From Haloarcula limicola (GTDB taxonomy: Archaea > Halobacteriota > Halobacteria > Halobacteriales > Haloarculaceae): a stretch of 64,000 nucleotides of DNA. The notes under the pieces are model-generated. The model had not been told where the DNA came from. It did no database searches and saw only the letters and a list, made by a program, of their open reading frames with translations. The DNA lies in NCBI RefSeq assembly GCF_010119205.1, contig NZ_WRXM01000002.1, positions 860,982 through 924,981 on the forward strand. Direction: 5' to 3'. The position numbers and the translations under genes were made by a program. Of this stretch, positions 33,281 to 41,299 are shown piece after piece; position 1 is the stretch's first letter; every line of letters starts with the position of its first letter.

Positions 33281-34606
33281 CTATCGGACGTGTCCCGGGT
33301 CCGTCGGTCGCGGCGTGGGCGGTTCCTCGACGGTTCCGAGTCGAGCGACGAGCACCGCGACGGGGACCAGAAGGAGGCTCCCGACGACGAACGGCGACCA
33401 GTAGCCGACCGCGGCGTAGAGACCGCCCATCACCGGTGGCCCGACGGTCCGGGCGAGACTGCCCGCGCCCTGCGTGACGCCGAACGCGCTGCCCTGCAGC
33501 TCCGCGCTGGCCCGCTGTGAGACGAGCGCCGTCAGCGTCACCGAGAGGATCCCGTTCCCGACGGGGAGGACCGTCAGGATCGCGAGCAGTCCCAGTAGTT
33601 CCGGCGTGAGGAACGGTGTCAGCGAGGTGAGGTTCGGAAAGACGAGACCGAGCGTCCGCGAGAAGGGGAGCGCCCCGATACTCCCGACGAGAAGTGCGGT
33701 CCCGGCCAGCGAGAGCGTCACCGGGCGATAGCGGGCGGTCAGTCGGCCGACGAGGACGCCCTGCGTGATGACGGCGAGGACGCCGATGTAGGTCAGCAGG
33801 AGCGCGCTCTGGGCGGCCGTGTAGCCGTAGACGTCCGCGACGTACGGGACGAACATTATCTGCACCCCCGAGAAGGCGAAGGAGACCAGAAAGAACGCCG
33901 AGAGCAGTTCTCGCAGCCCCGGTGCAGCGATGGCCGCGCGCAACTGGGCGATCGCGGAGGGACGCTCCGCAGACGCCGCATCGGTGTCCGCGCTCGGCGC
34001 TCGCGACTCGGGGAGAAAGAGCGAGGCGACGACGACGCCGCAGAGGCTGGCGGCGGCCGCCGCGAAACTCGGCAGCGAGAAGCGATTGATGGGGACGGCC
34101 GCGGGGACGACCGAATCGACGGCGGCGACGGTGGCGTCGAAGCTCAGCACCGCGCCGATGCCCGGCCCGAAGATAAAGCCGAGGCCGAAGGCAGCCCCGA
34201 TGAAGCCCAGCGCGGCGGCCCGGCGCTCCGGCGGCGTCACGTCGGCGACATAGGCCTGGGCCGTCGAGATGTTCCCTCCCATCGCGCCGGCGAGCATCCG
34301 CGAGGCGAACAGCAGCCACAGCGCGGTGGCGAGGCCGAACACCGTCCACGCCAGCACCGAGCCACAGAGCGAGAGAATCAGGACCGGCCGGCGGCCCACG
34401 CGGTCCGAGAGTGATCCCAGCAGCGGCGCGAACGCGAACTGCATCGCCGAGTACGACGCCGCCAGCAGGCCGATGACGAACTCCGTCCCGCCGGGGAACG
34501 AGCGGGTGTAGTACGGCAGGATGGGGATGACGATGCCGAACCCCAACAGGTCGAGGAAGACGACGGCGAAGACGATGGCGAGGCCGCGGCGACTGGAGTC
34601 GACCAT
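33281..34606 (-). CDS. MFS transporter (drug-efflux type)
   Basis: 441 residues from the ATG at 34604-34606 (MVDSSRRGLAIVFAVVFLDLLGFGIVIPILPYY); the frame is open 160 codons further but that part is a shadow of the opposite-strand gene. Twelve membrane helices. MFS motif A is GSLSDRVGRRPVLI after helix 2, with RMLAGAMGGNISTAQAYVADVTPPERRAAALG between helices 4 and 6, as in TetA-like proton-coupled exporters. The substrate is unknown. It is divergent from the radical SAM gene. Confidence 0.9.
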   Translation of the reverse strand: MVDSSRRGLAIVFAVVFLDLLGFGIVIPILPYYTRSFPGGTEFVIGLLAASYSAMQFAFAPLLGSLSDRVGRRPVLILSLCGSVLAWTVFGLATALWLLFASRMLAGAMGGNISTAQAYVADVTPPERRAAALGFIGAAFGLGFIFGPGIGAVLSFDATVAAVDSVVPAAVPINRFSLPSFAAAAASLCGVVVASLFLPESRAPSADTDAASAERPSAIAQLRAAIAAPGLRELLSAFFLVSFAFSGVQIMFVPYVADVYGYTAAQSALLLTYIGVLAVITQGVLVGRLTARYRPVTLSLAGTALLVGSIGALPFSRTLGLVFPNLTSLTPFLTPELLGLLAILTVLPVGNGILSVTLTALVSQRASAELQGSAFGVTQGAGSLARTVGPPVMGGLYAAVGYWSPFVVGSLLLVPVAVLVARLGTVEEPPTPRPTDPGHVR

Positions 34607-34717
34607 ACTGCCCGGTGGGACTGCCAGCGGGATAAGCGAGCGGGCCATGGCGACGCACACCACGGCGAGCGGGATGCGCACGCTTTTTCCCGTTGGACGT
34701 GGTTCTAGCGATACACG

Positions 34718-35737
34718 ATGATTTCCGAGGGCTGCGAACAGTGCGCCAAGGGCGGCAAGATGGTGCTGTTCGTCTACGGCTACTGCGACCAGCGGGACTG
34801 CTTCTACTGTCCCCTCGGAGAGAACCGGAAGAACGTCACCCAGATGTACGCCAACGAGCGTCCCGTCGAGACCGACGAGGACGTCATCGAGGAGGCCAAG
34901 CGCATGAGCGCGCTGGGCACGTCCATCACGGGTGGCGAACCGCAGGAGGCCCTCGACCGGACCTGTCACTACCTCTCGCTCCTGAAAGACGAGTTCGGCG
35001 AGGACCACCACACGCACCTCTACACCGGCATCACCGGCGGCCGCGAGAACATGCGCCGACTCTCGGAGGCCGGACTGGACGAGATCCGCTTCCACCCACC
35101 GCTAGAGCAGTGGGGTGACCTCCACGGCACGGAGTGGGAGGAGATCCTCTACATCGCCCGTGAAGAGGGACTGACTCCCGCCTTCGAGATCCCCGGTATC
35201 CGCGCCGAAGAGGAGTTCCTGGAGTTCCTAGACGAGGGAGCCGCCGACTTCTGTAACATCAACGAGTTCGAGATGTCCGACGGCAACTACCGGCGGATGC
35301 AGGAGGAAGGCTTCGAACTCAAGGACGACCACATGAGCGCCGTCGAGGGGAGCCACGACATCTTAGAGAAGATGGGCGACCACGAGAAGGTCTACTTCTG
35401 TACGAGCGTCTTCAAGGACGCCGCCCAGCACCGCTCCCGACTCAAGCGGATGGCTCGCAACGTCCGACGGCCGTTCGACGACGTGACCGAGGACGGCACG
35501 CTCGTCTACGGAAAGACGTGGACCACCGAGGCGCGACTGGAGGCGCTCGGCGTCCCCGAGGAGTTCTACACCGTCAAATCGGACCACGTCGAAGTCGCGT
35601 GGTGGCTCTTAGAGGAGATGGTCGAGGACGGCGACGTCGAGGAGGGCGAGATCGTCGAGCAGTACCCGACCTACGACGGGACGGTCGTCGAGCGGACGCC
35701 GCTGGCCGGCGGCGGGCAGGCGGCTGCTGGCGATTGA
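34718..35737 (+). CDS. radical SAM protein (archaeal, COG2108-like)
   Basis: 339 residues. The iron-sulfur cysteines lie at C23, C28 and C31 (CDQRDCFYC), that is Cx4CxxC in place of the common Cx3CxxC; C6 and C9 precede them. SITGGEPQEAL is the GGE motif that contacts SAM, and FHPP, FEIPGI and CNINEFEMS fit later barrel strands. I recall an archaeal family with this layout but no assigned reaction. The whole frame from MISEGCEQCAKGGKM to the stop looks intact. No partner gene is apparent. Confidence 0.88.
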   Translation: MISEGCEQCAKGGKMVLFVYGYCDQRDCFYCPLGENRKNVTQMYANERPVETDEDVIEEAKRMSALGTSITGGEPQEALDRTCHYLSLLKDEFGEDHHTHLYTGITGGRENMRRLSEAGLDEIRFHPPLEQWGDLHGTEWEEILYIAREEGLTPAFEIPGIRAEEEFLEFLDEGAADFCNINEFEMSDGNYRRMQEEGFELKDDHMSAVEGSHDILEKMGDHEKVYFCTSVFKDAAQHRSRLKRMARNVRRPFDDVTEDGTLVYGKTWTTEARLEALGVPEEFYTVKSDHVEVAWWLLEEMVEDGDVEEGEIVEQYPTYDGTVVERTPLAGGGQAAAGD

Positions 35738-35822
35738 ATTGCGTATGCGACGCGAGTGAGAGCCGGTTTCTCTGCCGAAGTTCCGACAGGCGGTCATCAG
35801 CGGTGACCTACAGGAACAGGCG

Positions 35823-36098
35823 TCAGTCTGCGAGACGCTCTCGACCGTCGGTCCGTGACTCTCGGTCGGCAGTCGCCGCGGGGGCAGGCGAGTCCAATCG
35901 ACGTGCGAGGCGGACAGTCGCCACGATGAAGACGAGCGCGGCGAGACTCGCGCCGACGAGAACCGGCGCGGAGAGGAGGCCGACGACGCCGGCCAACACG
36001 GTCAGGTAGCCGACGAGACCGAGGAGCGTAAGCGAGTCGTTCGCGCCGATTCCGGCGTACTGCGCGTCTCCGCGTCGGGCGTAGCGAGGGGATACCAT
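35823..36098 (-). CDS. small two-helix membrane protein
   Basis: 91 residues from the ATG at 36096-36098 (MVSPRYARRGDAQYAGIGANDSL). Two membrane helices (about 23-40 and 42-61: LLGLVGYLTVLAGVVGLL and PVLVGASLAALVFIVATV) and an arginine-rich tail. It follows the zinc-ribbon regulator gene by 77 bases on the same strand and may be its target. Unrecognised. Confidence 0.6.
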   Translation of the reverse strand: MVSPRYARRGDAQYAGIGANDSLTLLGLVGYLTVLAGVVGLLSAPVLVGASLAALVFIVATVRLARRLDSPAPAATADRESRTDGRERLAD

Positions 36099-36175
36099 CG
36101 TGTATAGAGAGGTCGCCGCCCCCGATAAGTGTAATCTGAAATATACTTCTGTCCCGTCGGTTACTGAAATTTCCT

Positions 36176-37072
36176 TCACCCGGCGTCGCGCCTGTCACTT
36201 TCTATCACGCTGAGGGCGTCGTCAACGACGAGGGTCAGCGCGGCGTCGCCGCTCCGGTAGGTCACGCTCGCGCGGAACGGGTCGCGCTGGCGGATGACCG
36301 CGTGGTCGGTGTTCCACGCGCTGAATTCCCAGAACGGCCGTTCGTTGACGTCGATGCCGTAATCGTAATAGAAGGAAACGACGGCGGGGTGTGAGAGCAG
36401 GGCGGCCCCGAGGTCGCCGATGAGTTCGGCCCCGCAGCGCTGGCAGTCGTACCGGACCAAGGGCAGGTCCGCGGCGTCGTCCGGGACCGTCTCCATGTGC
36501 AGCGTCGTCTCGGGCAGTGGGACGACGGTGGGGTAGATCTTCCCCTCGCAGTGCCAGCAGAAGCCGTTGGCGAGCTGTTGGTAGATGGTGCGGAAGTACC
36601 GGCTGGTGACCGCCGGCAACTGCTCGCGGTCGTAGTCGGCGAAGACCCCCGGCGGGACCAGCGCGGTGGCGGTCATGTCGCAGGTGTCACACTCGACGCG
36701 GACGCGTTCGTCCTCGTAGTGGAAGGTCCGCTCGCCGCCGCAGGCCGGACAGGGGTCCGAAAGCGCCATCGGGTCGATCGAGCCGTCCATCGTGTACGCG
36801 CCGGCGTGGATGGCCCCGTTGACCGCGCGGCCGGCCAGCGTGAGCTCGTAGCCGTCCTCGCCCTTCGTGACGAAGCGGTCGGTGAGCTTGTCGAGGTGGT
36901 AGTTGAACTGGCCCGAGTCGGCCATCTCGACGGCGTCGCGCAGTTCGGAGAACGTCGCCGTCTGGTCGTCGGCGTACCACAGCGCCCGGAGGATGTCGAC
37001 CCGCGTGGCGTTCGCCAGCGCGCCGAACGCCTCGTCGGGGTCGGCCGTCTCGGTCAGTCCCGTCTCGCTCAT
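36176..37072 (-). CDS. winged-helix regulator with several zinc-ribbon motifs
   Basis: 298 residues. The N-terminal winged helix is AFGALANATRVDILRALWYADDQTATFSELRDAVEMADSGQFNYHLDKLTDRFV, of the ArsR type. Four CxxC-type knuckles follow: CPACGGE, CDTCD, CWHCEG and CQRCGAE, forming probably two zinc ribbons. A C-terminal beta domain (RASVTYRSGDAALTLVVDDALSVIE) completes it. The combination suggests a metal- or redox-linked transcription factor. The start is ATG at 37072. Confidence 0.85.
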   Translation of the reverse strand: MSETGLTETADPDEAFGALANATRVDILRALWYADDQTATFSELRDAVEMADSGQFNYHLDKLTDRFVTKGEDGYELTLAGRAVNGAIHAGAYTMDGSIDPMALSDPCPACGGERTFHYEDERVRVECDTCDMTATALVPPGVFADYDREQLPAVTSRYFRTIYQQLANGFCWHCEGKIYPTVVPLPETTLHMETVPDDAADLPLVRYDCQRCGAELIGDLGAALLSHPAVVSFYYDYGIDVNERPFWEFSAWNTDHAVIRQRDPFRASVTYRSGDAALTLVVDDALSVIESDRRDAG

Positions 37073-37205
37073 GGCCCCATATGGGGCGAGCGCGGTTTAG
37101 ACGTGGCGGGCAATGGAGACGAATCCGTCCGAATCACCGCCGTCGGTTCGGTCGCGACTGTACCAAGGTTGATATGAAGCTCGTGTGTCTGTCCACGCGA
37201 CCTCC

Positions 37206-38051
37206 ATGAAGCTCCAGATCGACAGCGGAAAACTCCTGTATGTGCTCGGGGTGCTCTTCGCCGCGGCGGCGTTCCTCTACTTCGTCCGCGACGTGGTGTT
37301 CGGCCTCTCGATAACCGTCAAGGCCGTCCTGCTGTTCCTCGCGTTCGTCGCCTTCTTCGTCGCCGGCGTCACGGTCGAGCGGGACGTCTTAGACGTCGTC
37401 GCCTTCGCGCTCTCCGGGGTGGCCTACGTCGTCTTCGTCGGTTACGTCGTCATTCGATACGGACCGAGCGAGACCGGGACGTTCCTGTTGCTCGCTATCT
37501 CGGCGGCGCTGTTCGTGACGCTGGGGTACCTCCTCCGCCAGCAGACCATCGACGTGCCGCGGCGGACGGCCACCGGCGTCGTCGTCGCCCTCCTCCTCGT
37601 GAGCGCGGTACTGGTCGGCGTCGACGCGCTGGGCGGGGACGTGACCTACGACCTCCGGACCGAGGAGTCAGTGACCGTCTCACCACCGGCCAGAGCGCCC
37701 GATAGCGGCTACGTGAACGTCGACCGAGCCGTCGGGACGATGACCGCGACCAACCCGTTCGTCTTCACCCGAGCGCTCTCGCTGCCGACGCTCGACGGCT
37801 GTCTGGTCGGCACCGACGCGGTGCCCCGCGACGACGTGTGGCTCTCCTACGAGTTTCCCGACTACGAGCGCCCGGACACGATCGGTGGCGGGGCGAGCCG
37901 CGAGTTCGGCGTCAGGGCGAGCATCCCCGTCGACGTCAATCAGACCGAACCCGCGGCGGTCGCGATCGAACGAGGCACCGACTGCACCGTCGACCGCTCC
38001 GCGCCGACGCTGATCGTCTCGGTGGGCGAGGGAGAGCTCCGGCGCGATTAG
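37206..38051 (+). CDS. membrane protein with extracellular C-terminal domain, unknown
   Basis: 281 residues from the ATG at 37206 (MKLQIDSGKLLYVLGVLFAA); a start 21 bases upstream is possible. Five membrane helices fill the first 150 residues, followed by a soluble domain of about 125 residues (YDLRTEESVTVSPPARAPDSGYVNVDRAVGTMTATNPFVFTRAL...) with two cysteines, predicted outside the cell. No family is recognised. Its stop codon overlaps that of the convergent zinc-ribbon gene by three bases. Confidence 0.7.
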   Translation: MKLQIDSGKLLYVLGVLFAAAAFLYFVRDVVFGLSITVKAVLLFLAFVAFFVAGVTVERDVLDVVAFALSGVAYVVFVGYVVIRYGPSETGTFLLLAISAALFVTLGYLLRQQTIDVPRRTATGVVVALLLVSAVLVGVDALGGDVTYDLRTEESVTVSPPARAPDSGYVNVDRAVGTMTATNPFVFTRALSLPTLDGCLVGTDAVPRDDVWLSYEFPDYERPDTIGGGASREFGVRASIPVDVNQTEPAAVAIERGTDCTVDRSAPTLIVSVGEGELRRD

Positions 38052-38368
38052 GGGTCGGCGATCTCGCCGAGACACGCCTGACAGTAGGTAACGCCGGTTC
38101 GGTTCTCCGTCCCGCAACTCGGACAGGCGACCGTCTCCGCGCGGCTCGCGCCGCTATCCGGGACGACCGATACGGCGGACCCACCGACGGACCACTCCGT
38201 GCTCGACCGCTCCGCGTTCTCCGCTCGCTGTCTCGCTCGCTCGACGAGTTCGTCGTCGCGCATCGACTCCAGCCCGCGCCACAGCGCGAGGAACAGCAGC
38301 GTCGGCGCGACGATGACGAACAGCCCCGCACCGACGCGAAACGCCAGCTCCAGCTGGCTGAGTGCCAT
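38048..38368 (-). CDS. small membrane protein with C-terminal zinc ribbon
   Basis: 106 residues. One N-terminal membrane helix (VGAGLFVIVAPTLLFLALW), a charged middle, and a C-terminal zinc ribbon ACPSCGTENRTGVTYCQACLGE (CPxC and CxxC, 15 residues apart). The ribbon would face the cytoplasm. It is convergent with the preceding gene, whose TAG stop at 38049-38051 shares bases with this gene's TAA at 38048-38050. The function is unknown. Confidence 0.72.
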   Translation of the reverse strand: MALSQLELAFRVGAGLFVIVAPTLLFLALWRGLESMRDDELVERARQRAENAERSSTEWSVGGSAVSVVPDSGASRAETVACPSCGTENRTGVTYCQACLGEIADP

Positions 38369-38408
38369 GCGTTCACATAGTTCTCGAGCACCGAGAACGC
38401 TTCGCCGG

Positions 38409-38783
38409 TCAGTAGCGATACAGCGAGACCACGTAGGGCAGTTGGTTGTACATCCAGACGGCCAGCGGGATACCGACGACGGTCAGCGTCAGCGTGTAGG
38501 CGACGCCGGTCCAGACGCCGCTGGCCCACCAGCCGACCAGCAGGAACCACACCGCGCGAACGACGAGCGGGTACTGTCCGCCGCCGACTCGCTTCTCGAC
38601 GAGCGGATCGCGGCGCTTCAGCGACAGTAGCATCGGCACCTGATTTATCATCCAGATACCCAGCGGAATGCCGATGATAGTGATGTTCAACAGCCAGGCG
38701 ACGGAGAGCCAGATGCCGGTCGCCCACCACCCCACCAGTAGGAACCAGAGGGCGCGAACGAAGAGGGCGGGTTGGTCGCTCAT
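38409..38783 (-). CDS. YccF-domain membrane protein
   Basis: 124 residues from the ATG at 38781-38783. Two near-identical halves of about 55 residues: VRALWFLLVGWWATGIWLSVAWLLN...IGIPLGIWMINQVPML and VRAVWFLLVGWWASGVWTGVAYTLT...VGIPLAVWMYNQLPYV. This is the duplicated YccF (inner membrane component) domain. Four helices in total. The family is widespread with no firm function. Confidence 0.88.
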   Translation of the reverse strand: MSDQPALFVRALWFLLVGWWATGIWLSVAWLLNITIIGIPLGIWMINQVPMLLSLKRRDPLVEKRVGGGQYPLVVRAVWFLLVGWWASGVWTGVAYTLTLTVVGIPLAVWMYNQLPYVVSLYRY

Positions 38784-38941
38784 GGGTGGAGATAGCCCAG
38801 CGGCGGAGATAAGCCTGCTGTCGGGCGTCAGCACGGGCAAGCGCGCATCTCGTCGAGGTCTGAGCCTCGACGCGCCCGTACGTTGCCATTCTATTACACG
38901 CTTGAGCAACACTTTTCTATCGACCTGCCGACGGCTACGCC

Positions 38942-39673
38942 ATGTCCGACCTCCCCGAGACCGACGCGTTCGGCGCGATGTGTCTCGACTACCACGAGCG
39001 CGGTGACGCCTTCGAGGCGGTCGAGCGAGACGACGGTCTGCTGGAACTGCCCGGTGGACCGGAAGTGTACTTCGAACGGCCCGAGGAGTGGGAGGCACTC
39101 GACCGCACCGCCATCGAGTGGGCCGAGGGCCGCGTCCTCGACGCGGGCTGTGGCCCCGGCCGCCACGCGCTGGCGTTGCAGGAGCGCGGCCACGACGTGA
39201 CGGGTATCGACCGCTCGCCGGGGGCGCTCCGAGTCGCCCGAGATCGCGGCGTCGCGGACGCTCGAATCCTGGACGTCGCCGACGTCGGGGAATTGAACCA
39301 GCGATTCGACGCCGTCGTCATGCTCGGCAACAACTTCGGACTGGTCGGGAGCGCCGAGCGAGCGCCCGCCGTCCTCGGTAGTCTCGCCGCCGTGACCACC
39401 GACGACGCCACGCTCGTCGCCGCCAGCATGGACCCGAGGATCACCGATAGAGAGGTGCATCTAGACTATCACGAGCGAAATCGCGAACGGGGCCGACTCC
39501 CGGGCCGGGTCCGCATCAGGACCCGCTACCGGCAGTACGTCGGCGAGTGGCACGACTACCTCCACGTCGCCCCCGAGACGATGCGGGATCTGGTCGCCGA
39601 CACCGTCTGGTCCGTCGAAGGGGTCGAACAGGACGGACCGAAGTACGTGGCTCGACTGGAGAAGTCGGCGTAG
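38942..39673 (+). CDS. class I SAM-dependent methyltransferase
   Basis: 243 residues. Motif I is RVLDAGCGPGRHALAL, motif II GHDVTGIDRSPGALRVAR, and a catalytic-loop segment FDAVVMLGNNFGLVG follows. The C-terminal domain (YHERNRERGRLPGRVRIRTRYRQYVGEWHDYLHVAPETM) should give substrate specificity, which I cannot identify. Single gene, convergent with the decayed duplicate downstream of the aminopeptidase gene. Confidence 0.88.
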   Translation: MSDLPETDAFGAMCLDYHERGDAFEAVERDDGLLELPGGPEVYFERPEEWEALDRTAIEWAEGRVLDAGCGPGRHALALQERGHDVTGIDRSPGALRVARDRGVADARILDVADVGELNQRFDAVVMLGNNFGLVGSAERAPAVLGSLAAVTTDDATLVAASMDPRITDREVHLDYHERNRERGRLPGRVRIRTRYRQYVGEWHDYLHVAPETMRDLVADTVWSVEGVEQDGPKYVARLEKSA

Positions 39674-39706
39674 AAATACGCGTCTGCGGCGTACTAGAAC
39701 TCCTCA

Positions 39707-39790
39707 GAACCCCTCTTCGAACTTGAACGTCCCGTCCCGCTGGACCACTTCGCCGTCCACTTCGATACGCGAGTCCTCGCTCGTGTCGAC
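39707..39790 (-). pseudogene. duplicated 3' fragment of the M29 aminopeptidase gene
   Basis: 84 bases that repeat, with only a few mismatches, the last coding part of the neighbouring aminopeptidase (39891-39974). Both begin GTCGACA and encode SEDSRIEVDGEVVQRDGTF. The offset is 184 bases. The fragment follows structured element copy B and is out of frame with the real gene, so it is a non-functional relic. Confidence 0.8.
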
Positions 39791-39881
39791 CGACCTTTTT
39801 CCGCATCGGGTCGCCTCCGGCGACCACTCGCGCAAAAACGTCGATGAAAAAGGCCGCGCCTCGCTCGGCTCGGCGCGGTAC
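39787..39881 (-). repeat. structured intergenic element, copy B
   Basis: On the minus strand, directly after the aminopeptidase stop: hairpin CCGCGCC/GGCGCGG (loop GAGCCGAGCGA), then CCTTTTTCATCGACGTTTTT, an inner hairpin GGTCGCC/GGCGACC, and GAAAAAGGTCG. Relative to copies A and C it lacks the 25-base palindrome. The CCAC/GTGG arm is replaced by CGAC/GTCG, a compensatory change. The first hairpin plus T5 would make a good terminator for the aminopeptidase gene. Confidence 0.75.
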
Positions 39882-40973
39882 TCAGCCCTCGAACCCGTCC
39901 TCGAACTCGAACGTCCCGTCCCGCTGGACCACTTCGCCGTCCACTTCAATACGCGAGTCCTCGCTCATGTCGACGATCATGTCGACGTGAACGGCCGAGT
40001 CGTTCTGTTCGTTGTCCTCGCCGACGGTGTCCTCGTAGGCGCGGCCGACGGCCATGTGGACGGTGTCGCCCATCTTCTCGTCGAACAGCATGTTGTATGT
40101 GAACCGGTCGATGTCGCGGTTCATCCCGATGCCGAGTTCGCCCAGTCGGTTCGCGCCGTCGTCGGTCTCCAGCACCTCGGTGAGTACTTCCTCGTTCTTG
40201 CCGGCGCTGTGGTCGACGACCTCGCCGCCCTCGAAGTCGAGGTAGACGTCCGTGACCTCGCGGCCCTGGTGGTAGAGCGGCTTGTCGAACAGCACCTCGC
40301 CCTCGACGCTGTCGGCGACGGGCGCGGTGAACACCTCGCCGCCGGGGAGGTTCTTCTCGCCGTAGTCGTTGAGCGTCGGGTTGCCGGCGACGGACATCGT
40401 CACGTCGGTCGTATCGCCCGAGACGATGCGCACCTCGTCGGCGGGGTCGAGAATGTCGACCATCTGTGACTGGTGTTCTCGGACCGCGTCCCAGTCCTTG
40501 TTGACGGCGTCCCAGACGAAGTTCTCGTAGCCCTCGGTGGACATCTGCGCGAGCTGGGCGTTGGCGGCCGCCGGGTACTGCGTGAGGTTCCACGTCTTCG
40601 AGAGGCGCTCGGCCAGTAAGGGCTGCTGAGCCTGCTGGTAGGCCGCGTTCGTTTCGGGGTCCACGTCGCTGGTCTCGGTGACGTTCGCGTTGCCCCGGAT
40701 GGCGATGTAGGCGTCCATCGCGTCGTAGAGCGCCTCGACGTGGCCGGGCGTCTCGAACTCCTCGCGGTTGCGGAGGAAGGCGCGCTGATAGCGCTCGCCG
40801 AGTCGGTCCTGGACGACGAGGGGGTTCGCGCCGCGGTCGGCGGCGAGTTCGTGCAGCGCGACGACGAGGTCCTCGGCGACGGGGTGGGCGTCGATGACGA
40901 CGTCGTCGCCCTCGCTCAGATCGACGGAGTGGTCGACGACGACTTCTGCGTGTTCGCGGATGCGCGGGTCCAT
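39882..40973 (-). CDS. M29-family aminopeptidase
   Basis: 363 residues, of ordinary length for the thermophilic-type aminopeptidase family M29 (AmpS/PepS). Recognisable are MDPRIREHAEVVVDHSVDLSEGDDVVI at the N-terminus, AIRGNANVTETSDVDPE, and GEVFTAPVADSVEGEVLFDKP, then ANRLGELGIGMNRDIDRFTYNMLFDEKMGDTVHMAVGRAYE, which holds the conserved metal-binding His and acid residues. It is probably a cytoplasmic cobalt/zinc aminopeptidase for peptide turnover. Its last 84 bases are duplicated downstream, across an inserted structured element. Confidence 0.92.
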   Translation of the reverse strand: MDPRIREHAEVVVDHSVDLSEGDDVVIDAHPVAEDLVVALHELAADRGANPLVVQDRLGERYQRAFLRNREEFETPGHVEALYDAMDAYIAIRGNANVTETSDVDPETNAAYQQAQQPLLAERLSKTWNLTQYPAAANAQLAQMSTEGYENFVWDAVNKDWDAVREHQSQMVDILDPADEVRIVSGDTTDVTMSVAGNPTLNDYGEKNLPGGEVFTAPVADSVEGEVLFDKPLYHQGREVTDVYLDFEGGEVVDHSAGKNEEVLTEVLETDDGANRLGELGIGMNRDIDRFTYNMLFDEKMGDTVHMAVGRAYEDTVGEDNEQNDSAVHVDMIVDMSEDSRIEVDGEVVQRDGTFEFEDGFEG

Positions 40974-41016
40974 AGGGAAAGGTCCGGCGACGGCCCCAAA
41001 CCACTTTCGCCGTCGG

Positions 41017-41139
41017 TCACTTCTCCCTGCTGTTTTCGAGTCCCTCGCGGAACCCGAGGAAGGTCCGCCGCAGCATTAAGTACATGAAAAAGAAGAACGC
41101 GAGTACCGCGGCGAGGAGACCGTAGGTGATAAGGTCCAT
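41017..41139 (-). CDS. single-helix microprotein of 40 residues
   Basis: From the ATG at 41137-41139: MDLITYGLLAAVLAFFFFMYL, then a basic LRRTFLGFREGLENSREK tail. One strong membrane helix with a cytoplasmic charged tail. The pattern is coherent, the codons are GC-biased, and it fits neatly between neighbours, 43 bases before the aminopeptidase gene on the same strand. Its function is unknown. It might assist a membrane partner. Confidence 0.55.
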   Translation of the reverse strand: MDLITYGLLAAVLAFFFFMYLMLRRTFLGFREGLENSREK

Positions 41140-41299
41140 ACCATCCGGTTGCGGACGCGCCGACAAAGAGGTTTCGCCACTCCGGATAAAACCGCTGAGC
41201 GGGTCGATTTCGAAGAGTAAAATGCGTATTTGAGCGATAGGTGAAGTGGTCACCGTACCTTGGGGAAGACTCATAACACCATGGAACATACGCTATTCC

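Noticed and set aside
33073..33477. 134-codon plus-strand frame starting in the 33-kb intergenic region
   Set aside because: Second half is the antisense of the MFS gene; first half has no recognisable features.
34607..35095. Extension of the MFS gene upstream
   Set aside because: Would lie opposite the radical SAM gene and its promoter; the family start is the ATG at 34604-34606.
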